A program made the translations under genes and the position numbers. Below are positions 36,952 through 45,785 of a stretch of 64,000 bases of DNA, one piece after another. Origin of the DNA: Acidobacteriota bacterium. Lineage in GTDB: Bacteria > Acidobacteriota > Terriglobia > Bryobacterales > Bryobacteraceae. The stretch is taken from positions 1 to 64,000 of the forward strand of contig VFZU01000005.1 in the NCBI GenBank assembly GCA_016870995.1, read 5' to 3'. The number at the start of each line of letters is the position of its first letter. Within the stretch, counting starts at the first letter, position 1. The notes beneath the pieces are model-generated. The model was not told the DNA's origin, ran no database searches, and saw nothing but the letters and a program-made list of their open reading frames with translations.

Positions 36952-37677
36952 TCAAGATCTAGGACGTACATAGTGCACCCGGGGATAGGCGCGGAGAAAG
37001 CCGCAACGTTGATAGTTGCGTTGCGAGATGCTCCCTGGTTGTACTTCGCTGTGAACCCAAGGCGGGTTGCGCTGATGGGCCAGCCCAACGCGACTGCGTA
37101 TCAGCCGCTGCTGGAGCCCCTGGCCACGGTGCGACTCGAGTGTCCCATCTCCGCAGAGCAGGCCCGCATCGTCAAAGACGCAGAGCTGCGCAGCGGCAAC
37201 CAGTGCCCCTTGCTGTTGAATGCCCACACAGGTTGCGCCCTCGAATCGCTTCATGCAATCCCCAAGTGCCAAGCCCAAGGCATTCACTTCTCCGAAGAAC
37301 ACCAAGCTTTGAACCCGCGCCCACTCTTCACTACCCTCAATCGTGTCGACTTCAATCTCTTGCGCGGCGCTTGGCCGAACCATCACATCTTCCTCGGCCA
37401 CTTTTGCAAAACCGAAATGGTTCAGCTGATCCAGCGAAGCGCTCTCCACCCGGGGTGCCAACTCCAGCACGGCGTCGAGCCCGCGATCGCCATAGAATTC
37501 GATCACACGCTGCAGCTCCGTAGGCCCAGCAGGTCCCTCCACGCCCTTTACGGCATTCAGCGGAAAATCAGGCCCGAGATAACCTGCGACGCCACCAGCC
37601 ACTTCGATCGTCTCGCCATTCATCGCATTGGCGAAGCGGCGCATCACTTCGGCGGCGCAGGGCTCGAAATTCGTCAT
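36952..37677 (-). CDS. GNAT-family N-acetyltransferase
   Basis: 241 residues. The C-terminal half has the acetyl-CoA binding pattern of GNAT proteins (AAAQLCVFDDAGLLCGDGTLESHRGQGLQQRLI, the RGQG part of the pyrophosphate loop), followed by S.RNYQRCGFLRAYPRVHYVRP as the usual closing strand. The N-terminal 120 residues are divergent, with LELAPRVESASLDQLNHFGF. The start ATG overlaps the stop of the NtrX-like gene (ATGA at 37674-37677), so it is co-translated with the two-component system. The acceptor substrate is unknown. Confidence 0.83.
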   Translation of the reverse strand: MTNFEPCAAEVMRRFANAMNGETIEVAGGVAGYLGPDFPLNAVKGVEGPAGPTELQRVIEFYGDRGLDAVLELAPRVESASLDQLNHFGFAKVAEEDVMVRPSAAQEIEVDTIEGSEEWARVQSLVFFGEVNALGLALGDCMKRFEGATCVGIQQQGALVAAAQLCVFDDAGLLCGDGTLESHRGQGLQQRLIRSRVGLAHQRNPPWVHSEVQPGSISQRNYQRCGFLRAYPRVHYVRPRS

Positions 37678-39041
37678 GTTTCCTTCGGGCCGATTCCGAG
37701 GGCCTTCATCTTGCGGTACAGGTGACTCCGCTCCAGGCCCAGCAATTCCGCAGTCTTGGTGACATTGCCGCCGGTTTCGTCCAGCTTCTTGAAAATGTAG
37801 TCCCGCTCGGCTGCCTCGCGAACTTCCTGCAGACTGCCAAATCGCTCCTGCGGACGCTCGAGAACATTGCGCTTGGAGGAGTTCAACGGAATCTGACGAG
37901 CCTCCACGCGCGTTTGCGGGTTCATGATAACGATGCGTTCCATCAGGTTCTTCAGCTCACGAACGTTGCCCGGCCAAGGATACTCTTCGAGCACGCGGTA
38001 AGCCTCGGCGGTGAGCTCCTTGGGCTTGCGCCCATAGCCTGTCGTGAATTCGTGAAGGAAATGATCCGCAAGCAATCGAATATCTTCTACACGCTCCCGT
38101 AAAGGCGGCACATGGAATGGAATCACATTGAGCCGGTAGAACAGATCCTCACGAAAGTTGCCACGCTCGATCTCGTCCTCGAGGTTCTTGTTGGTGGCGG
38201 CGATCACGCGCACATCGGCGCGGATACTCTCTTCGGCCCCGAGTGGCTCAAAGCGCCCTTCGTCGAGGACGCGCAGAACCTTGGCCTGCGTCTTGAGGCT
38301 CATGTCGCCCACCTCATCCAAAAACAAGGTGCCTCCGTCCGACTTTTCGAACTTCCCAATCTTGTCGTCCGCCGCTCCGACAAAGCTTCCCTTGCGATGG
38401 CCGAACAACTCGCTTTCGATCAGATCCTCCGGGATCGCAGCGCAATTTACTTCCACAAAAGGCCCTTGCGTCCGCGGTGAGAACAGGTGAATCGCGTGCG
38501 CTACCAATTCCTTGCCGCTACCGCTCTCGCCATAAATCAAAACGCGGCCGTTGGTCTTCGACATCAACTCTAACTGCTGACGCAATGCGCGCATCGGCAC
38601 GCTCTCACCGAGAATCTGCCGCTCATCGCCCTTTGCGCCGCGCAGCCGCTCGACTTCCACCTCAAGCTTGCGCTGCTTCAGCGCATTCTGAATTGTGACG
38701 GTGACCTTCTCGATGGTGAGCGGCTTCTCGAGAAAATCAAAAGCCCCCATTTTGGTGGCTCGTACCGCGGTTTCGATATTGCCGTGTCCGCTGATCATGA
38801 CAACGTTGGGCCGCTCGCTCAGCGGCATCTTCTGGATCCGCTCCAGCGTGTCAAGGCCATCCATTCCCGGCAGCCAAACATCCAGCAGCACAACATCGTA
38901 GCTACGCTTTTGAAGCTCTGCGAGTGCTGCCTCGCCTGTGCCGAGAGCCTGTACGCTGTAACCCTCGTCCTCAAGAACTCCGCAAAGTGACTCCTGAATC
39001 CCCTTCTCGTCGTCCACCACCAGAATTTGTATGTGCTTCAA
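37674..39041 (-). CDS. NtrX-like sigma-54-type response regulator
   Basis: 455 residues from a TTG at 39041, which overlaps the kinase stop as TTGA. A frame extension to 39095 lies within the kinase gene and matches nothing. The receiver domain (1-120) has Asp54 in VVLLDVWLPGMDG. An AAA+ domain (about 145-375) has Walker A GESGSGKE (171-178), Walker B GGTLFLDEVGDM, and R fingers in the REDLFYRLNV region. A Fis-type HTH ends the chain (LGLERSHLYRKMKALGI). The sigma-54 contact loop reads GSFVGA (218-223) instead of GAFTGA: the critical Thr is Val. It may therefore not activate sigma-54 polymerase. Partner of the kinase encoded upstream. Confidence 0.92.
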   Translation of the reverse strand: MKHIQILVVDDEKGIQESLCGVLEDEGYSVQALGTGEAALAELQKRSYDVVLLDVWLPGMDGLDTLERIQKMPLSERPNVVMISGHGNIETAVRATKMGAFDFLEKPLTIEKVTVTIQNALKQRKLEVEVERLRGAKGDERQILGESVPMRALRQQLELMSKTNGRVLIYGESGSGKELVAHAIHLFSPRTQGPFVEVNCAAIPEDLIESELFGHRKGSFVGAADDKIGKFEKSDGGTLFLDEVGDMSLKTQAKVLRVLDEGRFEPLGAEESIRADVRVIAATNKNLEDEIERGNFREDLFYRLNVIPFHVPPLRERVEDIRLLADHFLHEFTTGYGRKPKELTAEAYRVLEEYPWPGNVRELKNLMERIVIMNPQTRVEARQIPLNSSKRNVLERPQERFGSLQEVREAAERDYIFKKLDETGGNVTKTAELLGLERSHLYRKMKALGIGPKET

Positions 39042-41119
39042 GCTTTGGCCTCCACTTGCGTCTCTTGCGGAGCTTCCGCTTCGGGGGTGCTCCACACCGG
39101 AATTTCCACCACGAAACGAGCTCCGGCGGGTTGATTGTCCTCCACTCGAATCTGAGCGTGATGTTCACTCAGAATGTGATTGACAATGGCCAACCCCAAT
39201 CCTGTGCCGCGTCCCTTCGTGGAAAAGTAGGGGAGGAAGAGTTTTTCCCGATCCTCGGCGGAAACACCGCCACCGCTATCGGAGACTACCAACTCGACGC
39301 ATTCGTTTCCGAGATCCTGGGTGCCGACGTATAGATGCTTCACCAGCGCATCCTGCATGGCCTCGGCCGCATTGTCAACGAGATTCACGACGACGCGCTT
39401 CAATTGCTCGGCATCGGCATTCACTAGCGGTAGCCCCGGCCCCAATGAGATGCGCACCTGAATGCCGTCGAGGCGGCCAGCGAAGACCTGCATGGCGTTC
39501 TCCACAACCGTATTCATGGAGATCGGCACCATCTGCGCGGCCGGGAATCGGGCAAACTGCGAGAACTCATCCACCAGCGTGCGTACGCTTTCCACTTCGC
39601 GGCTGATCATCTGTGAGCAGTCGCGCAATACGCGTGCGTTCTCAGGGGCAACCGTCATCTTGTCGAGCTGGCGGGCAATGCGCTCTGCACTCAGGGCGAT
39701 CGGCGTCAGTGGATTCTTGATCTCATGCGCGACCCGGCGAGCAACTTCGTGCCAGGCAGCCTGCTTCTGGGCTCGCAACAACTCGCTCGTGTCTTCGATC
39801 ACAAGCACAAAGGGCGAACCCGGGTTTTCTTCGACCGTCGAGACCGTGATACCCAGGTGAAGCCGCCGGCCTTCTTTCACAAAATCGAACTGCCGCATGG
39901 CGATCCCGGTTCGGCGGGCGCGCTTCATCATGTAGCGCAATTCTGCCGCTTCCTCTTTGGGAAACAGATCGTCGATGCGCTTGGTTTGCTCGGCGTCGAT
40001 TTCCGGGATGATCTGGCGCATGGCGCGATTCACGCGCAGCACGCGGCCCTCACCGCTTACAGATACGACCCCGGTTGGAATGTTCTCAAGAATCGCCTCG
40101 GTAAATCTCCGTCGGCGTTCGAGTTCGCGATCATTCGCCTCGAGCCCCTGAGTCATGTTGTTGAAGCCGCGCACCAGCGTCGCGAGTTCGTCGGCAGCAT
40201 TGGTTTCGACGCGATAGTTCAGATTCCCTTTGCGTACCTCTTCGGCGCCTTTCAGCAACTCGGCGATCGGCAAGCTGATCTGGCGAGCCAGCAGCAGTAC
40301 TGCCCAGGTGGAAAGAAACAGAATGAACAAGCAGATCAATGCCAGCAACAAAAGATAAAACTGCCAAAGCTCCCGTTTGCTGACGTTCAGTTGATCGTAT
40401 TGGGCGATGCTTTCGAGAAGCTTCTGGTGTTCCTGATCTGCGCTGGCTTCCAGGTGGCCGCGTACCCAAACCGTGCCGAGGTTCGATTCCAGTACCGCCT
40501 TAGCCATGGGGATGCGCGTAGAGGTACGAATCGTGGAGCAGATCGGAAGTCGGCCGCCCTCCCGGTCTTCCAGCTGCGCTTCGGCAATGCCAATTTCCTG
40601 GCAGAGTTTTTGCAACGCAGGCAACAGATCCTTGTTGCCCCGAGCATAGCTGGCAACTTCGGGCCTGCTCGCAAGTAGCATGGCCTGGGCGGTAGCTTCG
40701 CCAACGGCACCCCGCTCCAAAGCCATCGCCATGCCGACCAACGTTGTGTTCGCATTCACAGATGGGCGACTGAACCATTTGTCGAGGTTCCGGTTCAACA
40801 CATAGACACTAAACACTGCAAAGAAAAACACAGGCAGGATCGTGATGCCCAGCGCAGCCACCAGCAGCTTGGTACGCAGGCGAGACCCTTCCCGATTCCG
40901 CTGCCGCTCCAGGTAAATCTTGATGAAGCTGCGAAACAACAGAAAGCCGATCAAAATCGTGAGCAGAAATACTACGGTTGAGACAGCCCAGAAGATCGTA
41001 ACCTGCTGCGGACCCTCTGGAGAGAGATTCCCGAAGCTGAAGCTGCCCTGCCACACCAGCAACCCAACCAGCAGGGTGAGCAGCACTACCCCAAGCGCGT
41101 AAAGTAGCTTCTGCCTCAT
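39038..41119 (-). CDS. NtrY-like membrane sensor histidine kinase
   Basis: 693 residues. Three or four N-terminal transmembrane helices (about 5-25, 40-62, 85-110 and 265-290) frame an extracytoplasmic region. A HAMP domain (about 285-345) is followed by a PAS domain (about 350-460, NIPTGVVSVSGEGRVLRVN). The kinase core has the H-box EVARRVAHEIKNPLTPI and the HATPase boxes NLVDNAAEAM, DSGGGV and STKGRGTGLGLAIV. This order is that of NtrY. The stop overlaps the start of the NtrX-like regulator gene. The natural signal could be nitrogen status or redox state by analogy, but the sequence does not decide. Confidence 0.92.
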   Translation of the reverse strand: MRQKLLYALGVVLLTLLVGLLVWQGSFSFGNLSPEGPQQVTIFWAVSTVVFLLTILIGFLLFRSFIKIYLERQRNREGSRLRTKLLVAALGITILPVFFFAVFSVYVLNRNLDKWFSRPSVNANTTLVGMAMALERGAVGEATAQAMLLASRPEVASYARGNKDLLPALQKLCQEIGIAEAQLEDREGGRLPICSTIRTSTRIPMAKAVLESNLGTVWVRGHLEASADQEHQKLLESIAQYDQLNVSKRELWQFYLLLLALICLFILFLSTWAVLLLARQISLPIAELLKGAEEVRKGNLNYRVETNAADELATLVRGFNNMTQGLEANDRELERRRRFTEAILENIPTGVVSVSGEGRVLRVNRAMRQIIPEIDAEQTKRIDDLFPKEEAAELRYMMKRARRTGIAMRQFDFVKEGRRLHLGITVSTVEENPGSPFVLVIEDTSELLRAQKQAAWHEVARRVAHEIKNPLTPIALSAERIARQLDKMTVAPENARVLRDCSQMISREVESVRTLVDEFSQFARFPAAQMVPISMNTVVENAMQVFAGRLDGIQVRISLGPGLPLVNADAEQLKRVVVNLVDNAAEAMQDALVKHLYVGTQDLGNECVELVVSDSGGGVSAEDREKLFLPYFSTKGRGTGLGLAIVNHILSEHHAQIRVEDNQPAGARFVVEIPVWSTPEAEAPQETQVEAKA

Positions 41120-41128
41120 AGCCCCACT

Positions 41129-41485
41129 TTACTCATCCCGGTTCACGGTGTCGATACTGAATGCAGGCAGACAGATCGCGATGTACTCGCAACCCTCGGC
41201 CCCGGGTGTGGAGTAGCGAATCCACTCCCCGGCACGGGTGAGCACGGCCTGGCCTACGTTAACATCCATCACGCCACCCTCGTGTTCGACACGCATCGTC
41301 CCCCGCAAGACGAGAGTCCATTCATCGAAACTTGGACGCTGGCCTGGTTCGCTCCAGCCGGAAGGGCTGCGCATATGCGCAATGCTCAGGCGCTCCTCTT
41401 TGGTGTTTACTCGTCCGACGTATTCGTCGATCCGCTTTCCGCCCGGTACCGGGATCGTGGTGGGTGCGGCGATCAGTTCAGGCAT
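41129..41485 (-). CDS. Cupin-domain protein
   Basis: 118 residues from the ATG at 41485, which lies inside the end of the KAS III-like gene (8-base overlap). A small single-domain beta-barrel: PSFDEWTLVLRGTMRVEHEGG, AVLTRAGEWIRYSTPGAEGCEYIAICLPAF. The usual metal-binding His positions of motif 1 are not obvious (DEW where H.H is common) and motif 2 has Tyr/Ser, so metal binding is doubtful. It is the last gene of the SGNH-ACP-KAS III operon, which suggests that it binds or modifies the acyl product or a sugar acceptor. The function is unknown. Confidence 0.75.
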   Translation of the reverse strand: MPELIAAPTTIPVPGGKRIDEYVGRVNTKEERLSIAHMRSPSGWSEPGQRPSFDEWTLVLRGTMRVEHEGGVMDVNVGQAVLTRAGEWIRYSTPGAEGCEYIAICLPAFSIDTVNRDE

Positions 41486-42410
41486 TCGATTGTGCTCCTT
41501 CCACCAGCATGGCACCCCAATGGAAGCCCGCGCCGAAAGCTGCGAAAACGATCGGCCCGTGCCATGGCCCTTGCCATTCGCTAGCAGCGATCAGCATCGA
41601 AGCAGAGCTGGTGTTGCCATAGTGCGCGATGTTGCTGTAGAAGCTCTCGACACCCACTCCAGTAGCTTGCGCAATCTTCGCGAGCAAGTTCGCATTGGCC
41701 TGGTGCATCAGAAACACTCTCACCGCTGGCGCGGCAACGCTATGGCGGGTCAACAGAGTTGTAATCGCTGCGGGCACCTTGCGCGCGGCGTGCATGATCA
41801 CCATGCGGCCATTCATATGGATGGGTTCACCAAACTCGAGACGAAGTTCCGATGCCGCGGTGCCATCGCTGCCAAGTTCCCAATCGATGATGTGGGCAAA
41901 CCCTTGTTCACGATCGACGACGCAGGCCCCGGCGCCATCGCCAAACAGCATGGCCGTCCCCTTTTCAAGCGGCGGGGTCATCGCAATCGGGCTCATGCGC
42001 TCGGCGGCTACCACCAACACTTTACCCGCGCGCGGGGCCCAAAGTGCAGCCTGCGCCATGGCGAATAATGCGCCAGCGCTGGCCATGGGCACATCCATCG
42101 CAATGGCTTGTGGCGCTCCCAGAAGATGTTGCACTTCGCTGGCCGGCCCCGGGAATCTCTGCTCGGAGCTGCCGCTAGAAACCAGGATCAACCCCAGCTC
42201 ACTCGCCGCAACTCCGCTCGCCTCCAGCGCCTGCCTTCCCGCCTCCGCCGCCATCATCGCCACGGTTTCGTCTGGCCTCGCGTACCGTCTGGTCTCAATG
42301 CCAGACATCTCGCGGATCCAGGCCGGCTCCGCTTCAAGCAGTGCCGCAATCTCGTCGTTGCCCACCACGCGCTCGGGCAGGTACTTGCCAAAACCGCGCA
42401 GCCAGGCCAT
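41478..42410 (-). CDS. KAS III-like protein with Ser in place of the catalytic Cys
   Basis: 310 residues with the thiolase-type fold of 3-oxoacyl-ACP synthase III: WIREMSGIETRR, LILVSSGSS, FGDGAGACVV, the His block FLMHQANANLL (His236) and the Asn block HYGNTSSAS (Asn266). The nucleophile block reads MDVPMASAGALF, placing Ser111 where E. coli FabH has Cys112. Ser-containing KAS III-like enzymes such as DpsC are known to act as acyltransferases or priming enzymes rather than ordinary decarboxylating condensing enzymes. The gene is 3 bases after the ACP gene and overlaps the cupin gene. It probably loads or moves an acyl group on that ACP. Confidence 0.85.
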   Translation of the reverse strand: MAWLRGFGKYLPERVVGNDEIAALLEAEPAWIREMSGIETRRYARPDETVAMMAAEAGRQALEASGVAASELGLILVSSGSSEQRFPGPASEVQHLLGAPQAIAMDVPMASAGALFAMAQAALWAPRAGKVLVVAAERMSPIAMTPPLEKGTAMLFGDGAGACVVDREQGFAHIIDWELGSDGTAASELRLEFGEPIHMNGRMVIMHAARKVPAAITTLLTRHSVAAPAVRVFLMHQANANLLAKIAQATGVGVESFYSNIAHYGNTSSASMLIAASEWQGPWHGPIVFAAFGAGFHWGAMLVEGAQSNA

Positions 42411-42413
42411 CGT

Positions 42414-42656
42414 CTAAACCCGGTCGTCCACGTAGGATGCGATCTTGTCAATAGATTCGAATTTGCGCGGGTTCAAATCCCCATCGGGGATGCGAATCCC
42501 ATACTCGGCTTCAAGCTTTGTCACCAGATCGGTCAGCCCAAAACTATCAAGCAGCCCGCTTTCAAACAGGCTCTCATTGGTACCGATATTGATCGGCTTT
42601 CCTGCGATTTCCGCCAGGATCTCACTGATTCGGCTTTGCCTCATTGTTGTTTCCAT
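42414..42656 (-). CDS. Acyl carrier protein
   Basis: 80 residues from the ATG at 42656 (METTMRQSRIS), with a further in-frame ATG at 42644. It carries the phosphopantetheine site in SLFESGLLDSFGLTDLV, where the Ser of DSF accepts the prosthetic group, and ends KFESIDKIASYVDD. It is acidic and helical as expected. The first 35 bases overlap the end of the SGNH hydrolase gene. Association with a KAS III-like enzyme and an SGNH protein rather than with the fatty-acid synthase genes suggests a dedicated carrier, comparable in role to DltC or secondary-metabolite ACPs. Confidence 0.88.
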   Translation of the reverse strand: METTMRQSRISEILAEIAGKPINIGTNESLFESGLLDSFGLTDLVTKLEAEYGIRIPDGDLNPRKFESIDKIASYVDDRV

Positions 42657-43992
42657 TTCCCTCGCTGAATACTCGTTGCCGGATCTTCCGGAACTCTTCA
42701 TAGTGCGCGATCAAATCGCGATACAACGTCTCACCCACCAGCCGGTAGCCCGGCCCCGTGAGGTGTACAAAATCTCCTTGGGCGAAGCCTGCATAAACCC
42801 AGCGCTTCATCGCGCCTTCGCCGCCCATCCGTTCTCTCAGATCCCAGAACGCTCCACCCATTTCGAGCGTCACCTCGCGCTGCGCTTCGCAAATCATGTC
42901 GAGTTTCGTCACAGGTATCCATGTCCGGTTCACGCGTTGCGCTCGATCTGGCGGGCCGATCACAAGAAAGCTCGCTGCCGGTGCCATCGCGCGGAATCTT
43001 TCCAGCACGGCCCGAAACATCGCGCGATAAGTTTCCGGTGTCCAATCTTTTCGTCCCGCCTCGTTGGTTCCATAAGCAAAGACCAACAGGCCGGGATTGC
43101 GTTTCTCCAGATGTTCGCGCAATTGCGTTTCTTCCCATCGCAAGCTCACATTCGCTTGCGCCCCATTGATGCCCAGGGTTTCCCAGGTCATGCCGCGGCC
43201 ACGTTCAGTAACCCAGCCGAATAGCTTAACCGGGGCGTTTGAAATGGTCTGTACCGTGAAGCGCTTCAACCCTTCAGGCACTGCCATCGACCAGTAACCC
43301 GGTGCGGTTGGGCCCTCTGTTTCAATCGTTGCCACTTCCGCGCCATCGAGATACACACGAAAACTTCCGCCACCGGGCTGCTTCAGATAGTGGAGTTCTG
43401 CCTTTTCGCCATCGGCATCGAGAAAAATCATCTCTCCCGCGCGCTGCGCCGTGATCGATGTGCCACCAAGGCCATAGAAGCCGTCTTCGCCTTTGGTCAG
43501 CAGGCCATCGGTGACCCAATGTGGACTCTGACCTGTCTTAACGTCAAAGCGCCGGTAACCCTGAAACGGCCTTCCCGCGAGGCTGTAGCCCGCGCCACCA
43601 TTGCCAAAGCGCTGCTGAAACAAGACCCGCAACTGATTCGCCCAATCGTCGCTCGCCGTATGGGAATCGCCGTACTGCAAAACATGCAGCGGCCGCGATT
43701 CTGCGGGACGTTGTTCGAGTTGCCAAAGCTGTTCGAAAAAGGGCACCAGTGCCGCTGAGTTCTCTACCGCCGCAGCCGCAATTGCATCCATCGCCCCAGC
43801 CACGAAATCCTTTGAAGCTTCTTTGACCTTGGCGCTTACTACGGGAGGCTTAGGCACAGCGGGACGTCGCTTCACTGCCGACGACTTCTTCTTCGCGCCG
43901 CTCGCGGACGTTTTGGCGGTCTTCTTTGTGGCCCCGACGCCAAGCCCGCCCAGGCACACAAAGACCGCAACGAGTATGAATCCGCGCAGCAT
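42622..43992 (-). CDS. Secreted SGNH/GDSL hydrolase-family protein
   Basis: 456 residues with a hydrophobic leader (FILVAVFVCLGGLGVGA), then a Lys/Ala/Pro-rich linker (about 20-60). The catalytic core shows LQYGDSHTASD (nucleophile Ser), GINGAQANVS (Gly of block II), FAYGTNEAG (Asn of block III) and GDFVHLTGPGY (Asp and His of block V), all intact. A beta-sandwich-like insert lies between blocks I and II. Related in order and motifs to the SGNH protein encoded at 47251-48624. It is the first gene of the ACP/KAS III-like/cupin operon, suggesting transfer or removal of an acyl group on an extracytoplasmic polymer. The natural substrate is not shown by sequence. Confidence 0.85.
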   Translation of the reverse strand: MLRGFILVAVFVCLGGLGVGATKKTAKTSASGAKKKSSAVKRRPAVPKPPVVSAKVKEASKDFVAGAMDAIAAAAVENSAALVPFFEQLWQLEQRPAESRPLHVLQYGDSHTASDDWANQLRVLFQQRFGNGGAGYSLAGRPFQGYRRFDVKTGQSPHWVTDGLLTKGEDGFYGLGGTSITAQRAGEMIFLDADGEKAELHYLKQPGGGSFRVYLDGAEVATIETEGPTAPGYWSMAVPEGLKRFTVQTISNAPVKLFGWVTERGRGMTWETLGINGAQANVSLRWEETQLREHLEKRNPGLLVFAYGTNEAGRKDWTPETYRAMFRAVLERFRAMAPAASFLVIGPPDRAQRVNRTWIPVTKLDMICEAQREVTLEMGGAFWDLRERMGGEGAMKRWVYAGFAQGDFVHLTGPGYRLVGETLYRDLIAHYEEFRKIRQRVFSEGNGNNNEAKPNQ

Positions 43993-44035
43993 TTTCCACT
44001 CTCATCTTCGCAAACTCGCGTCATCATGAAGGCAG

Positions 44036-44950
44036 ATGCTTTCCCGCCGTGCTTTGCTGGCTCAATCCGCTTCGTTGCTGGCTCAGGACGTCACATTCAC
44101 CACCGGCGTGAATGTGGTTAATCTGCTCGCCACCGTGCGCGACAAAAAAGGCGAGCTCATCCAGACTCTGACCCAAGACGATTTCATTCTCACCGAGACG
44201 GGCAAGCCTCAGAAGATCACCTACTTTGCACAGCAATCCGATCTTCCCTTGCGGCTCGGCTTGCTGATCGACACCAGCATGAGCCAGGAAAAAGTGATTG
44301 CCGCCGAGAGGGCAGCAGCATTCCGTTTTGTGGATCGAGTTTTGCGCGAGAAGATCGACCGGATGTTCTTGATTCAGTTCGATACGCTGGCGAGGGTCAA
44401 GCTGGGCTTCAGCGATTCGCGCACGCAGATCGAAGAAACCCTGAATGGAATCGACACCCCCACCCGAAAAGAACTCCGCGCCAGCGGCGGTAGTGGCACC
44501 TCCTATTTCGACGCAGTGGCCTCCGGTTCGGAGCTGATGAAGACACAAACTGGTCGCAAGGCCCTGATTGTTCTTTCTGACGGCGTCGATTCCTCAAGCG
44601 ACCACACGCTGCCGATGGCGATTATCGAAGCTCTGCGGGCCGACACCATCGTGTACTCGATCTACTTCACCGATCCGGCCTTCTACAGCATGGCCTTCGG
44701 CATGCCCGACGGGCGGGCGATCATGACTCGCTTGTCGAAGGAGACGGGCGGCGGCTTTTTCGAAGTCTCAAAAAAACTGTCAATCGACCAGATCTTTTCT
44801 TTGATCGAAAATGAGCTGCGCAGCCAGTACAGCATCGGTTATGTCTCAGACATCCCCGTCGGCTACCCGTCTTTTCGCAAGATCCAATTGACCACCAAGC
44901 CAAAAGGGCTTGTGGTGCAGACTCGCGATGGCTATTGGCCCAAGCGTTGA
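44036..44950 (+). CDS. Secreted VWFA-domain protein (acidobacterial type)
   Basis: 304 residues. The leader MLSRRALLAQSASLLAQ resembles a short export signal. A beta-rich N-terminal part (TVRDKKGELIQTLTQDDFILTE) is the hallmark of VWFA-related acidobacterial proteins, and the von Willebrand type A domain has the MIDAS motif in LLIDTSMSQ, with VLSDGVDSSSDHT further on. It ends with IGYVSDIPVGYPSFRKIQL. It probably binds protein partners in the periplasm. It is divergent from the SGNH gene (43 bases) and overlaps the end of the damaged M28 gene by 19 bases, convergently. Confidence 0.85.
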   Translation: MLSRRALLAQSASLLAQDVTFTTGVNVVNLLATVRDKKGELIQTLTQDDFILTETGKPQKITYFAQQSDLPLRLGLLIDTSMSQEKVIAAERAAAFRFVDRVLREKIDRMFLIQFDTLARVKLGFSDSRTQIEETLNGIDTPTRKELRASGGSGTSYFDAVASGSELMKTQTGRKALIVLSDGVDSSSDHTLPMAIIEALRADTIVYSIYFTDPAFYSMAFGMPDGRAIMTRLSKETGGGFFEVSKKLSIDQIFSLIENELRSQYSIGYVSDIPVGYPSFRKIQLTTKPKGLVVQTRDGYWPKR

Positions 44951-45767
44951 TCCAGTAGCGCGAGCAGGTAGGCAATCAACTTGTAGGCGGAGTAATACTC
45001 TTTGCCGCGAAACGCTTCCATCGTATCCTTGTCGCTGTGCAGAATGTGAAAGTTGCTGTTGTCGAGCGAATGAAACTCAATCACCCTCACCTTATTTTTC
45101 GCAAACGTGCTTCCGTCGGATAGGCCGACTTGATCTACATTCACAGCTCGGAAATCCAGCCCAAGCTTCTCCGCCATCCGGAAGGCAAGCTCAAAAAACT
45201 CCTTGTCAGATTGTGACATTGCCACTGCGGTGACTCCGGCCCCGACCGAGTCGATGTTGATCATTGCGGAAAGAGACTCCAACCACTGTTTCGGCGGAAT
45301 TCCCAACACACTTTTTTTTGCTACCGCCGCCGATCCCCTCAGGCCCGTCTCTTCTTCAGCGAACGCTGAAATGCAAAGGTGTGTCGGCGTGGTTGTCCCT
45401 TTAGAGCCCGTGCCAGTGCAGAAAGCAAAACGACACCCGTTGCGTTGTCAATCTTCCCCTGGCCTGGCTTGACCTTATCGAAGTGAGCACCAACCAGGAT
45501 CATCTTCTGGGATTCGCCCGGGAAAATACAAATGATGCTCGCCGGTACATCCTTCTTTCCCACCGGGACCATTTCGAGCTTGGGACAAGGAAGATCGCCA
45601 AACAACTTTTCGGATGCCTGCTGTCTCTCGTCATTGTTTAGAGGGAAAGAATGGAGCCGTTGCTCGAGTACCTCAGGCCCCACCAAATCCACTTGGAGCC
45701 GGACCGCTTGGGCGCATCCGAGGGTGGCCCCTAGTAGAAGCGCAGAGAAGAAAAACAGCAGATTCAC
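44932..45767 (-). pseudogene. M28-type metallopeptidase with a frameshift
   Basis: The frame from GTG 45767 has a signal peptide (NLLFFFSALLLGATLGCAQ) and the first M28 zinc motif AHFDKVKPG, then IDNATGVVLLSAL. After HTFAF it loses sense. The other frame continues SAFAEEETGLRGS, LGIPPKQWL, MINIDSVGAG and SLDNSNFHILHSDKDTMEAF, supplying the catalytic Glu pair and the remaining metal ligands. One base is missing around 45369-45371 (a short T run on the coding strand). The restored protein is about 278 residues, the M28 aminopeptidase length. It sits 18 bases after a VWFA gene on the same strand. A sequencing error would restore a normal gene. Confidence 0.82.
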
Positions 45768-45785
45768 CTTGGAGAGGTTAGCAGA

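Noticed and set aside
41120..41128. A terminator between the cupin gene and the NtrY-like gene
   Set aside because: The gap is only nine bases and holds no hairpin; the cupin operon may read through into ntrY-ntrX.
44932..45309. Separate small gene starting at GTG 45309
   Set aside because: Its sequence is the C-terminal half of an M28 peptidase whose N-terminal half lies directly upstream in another frame.
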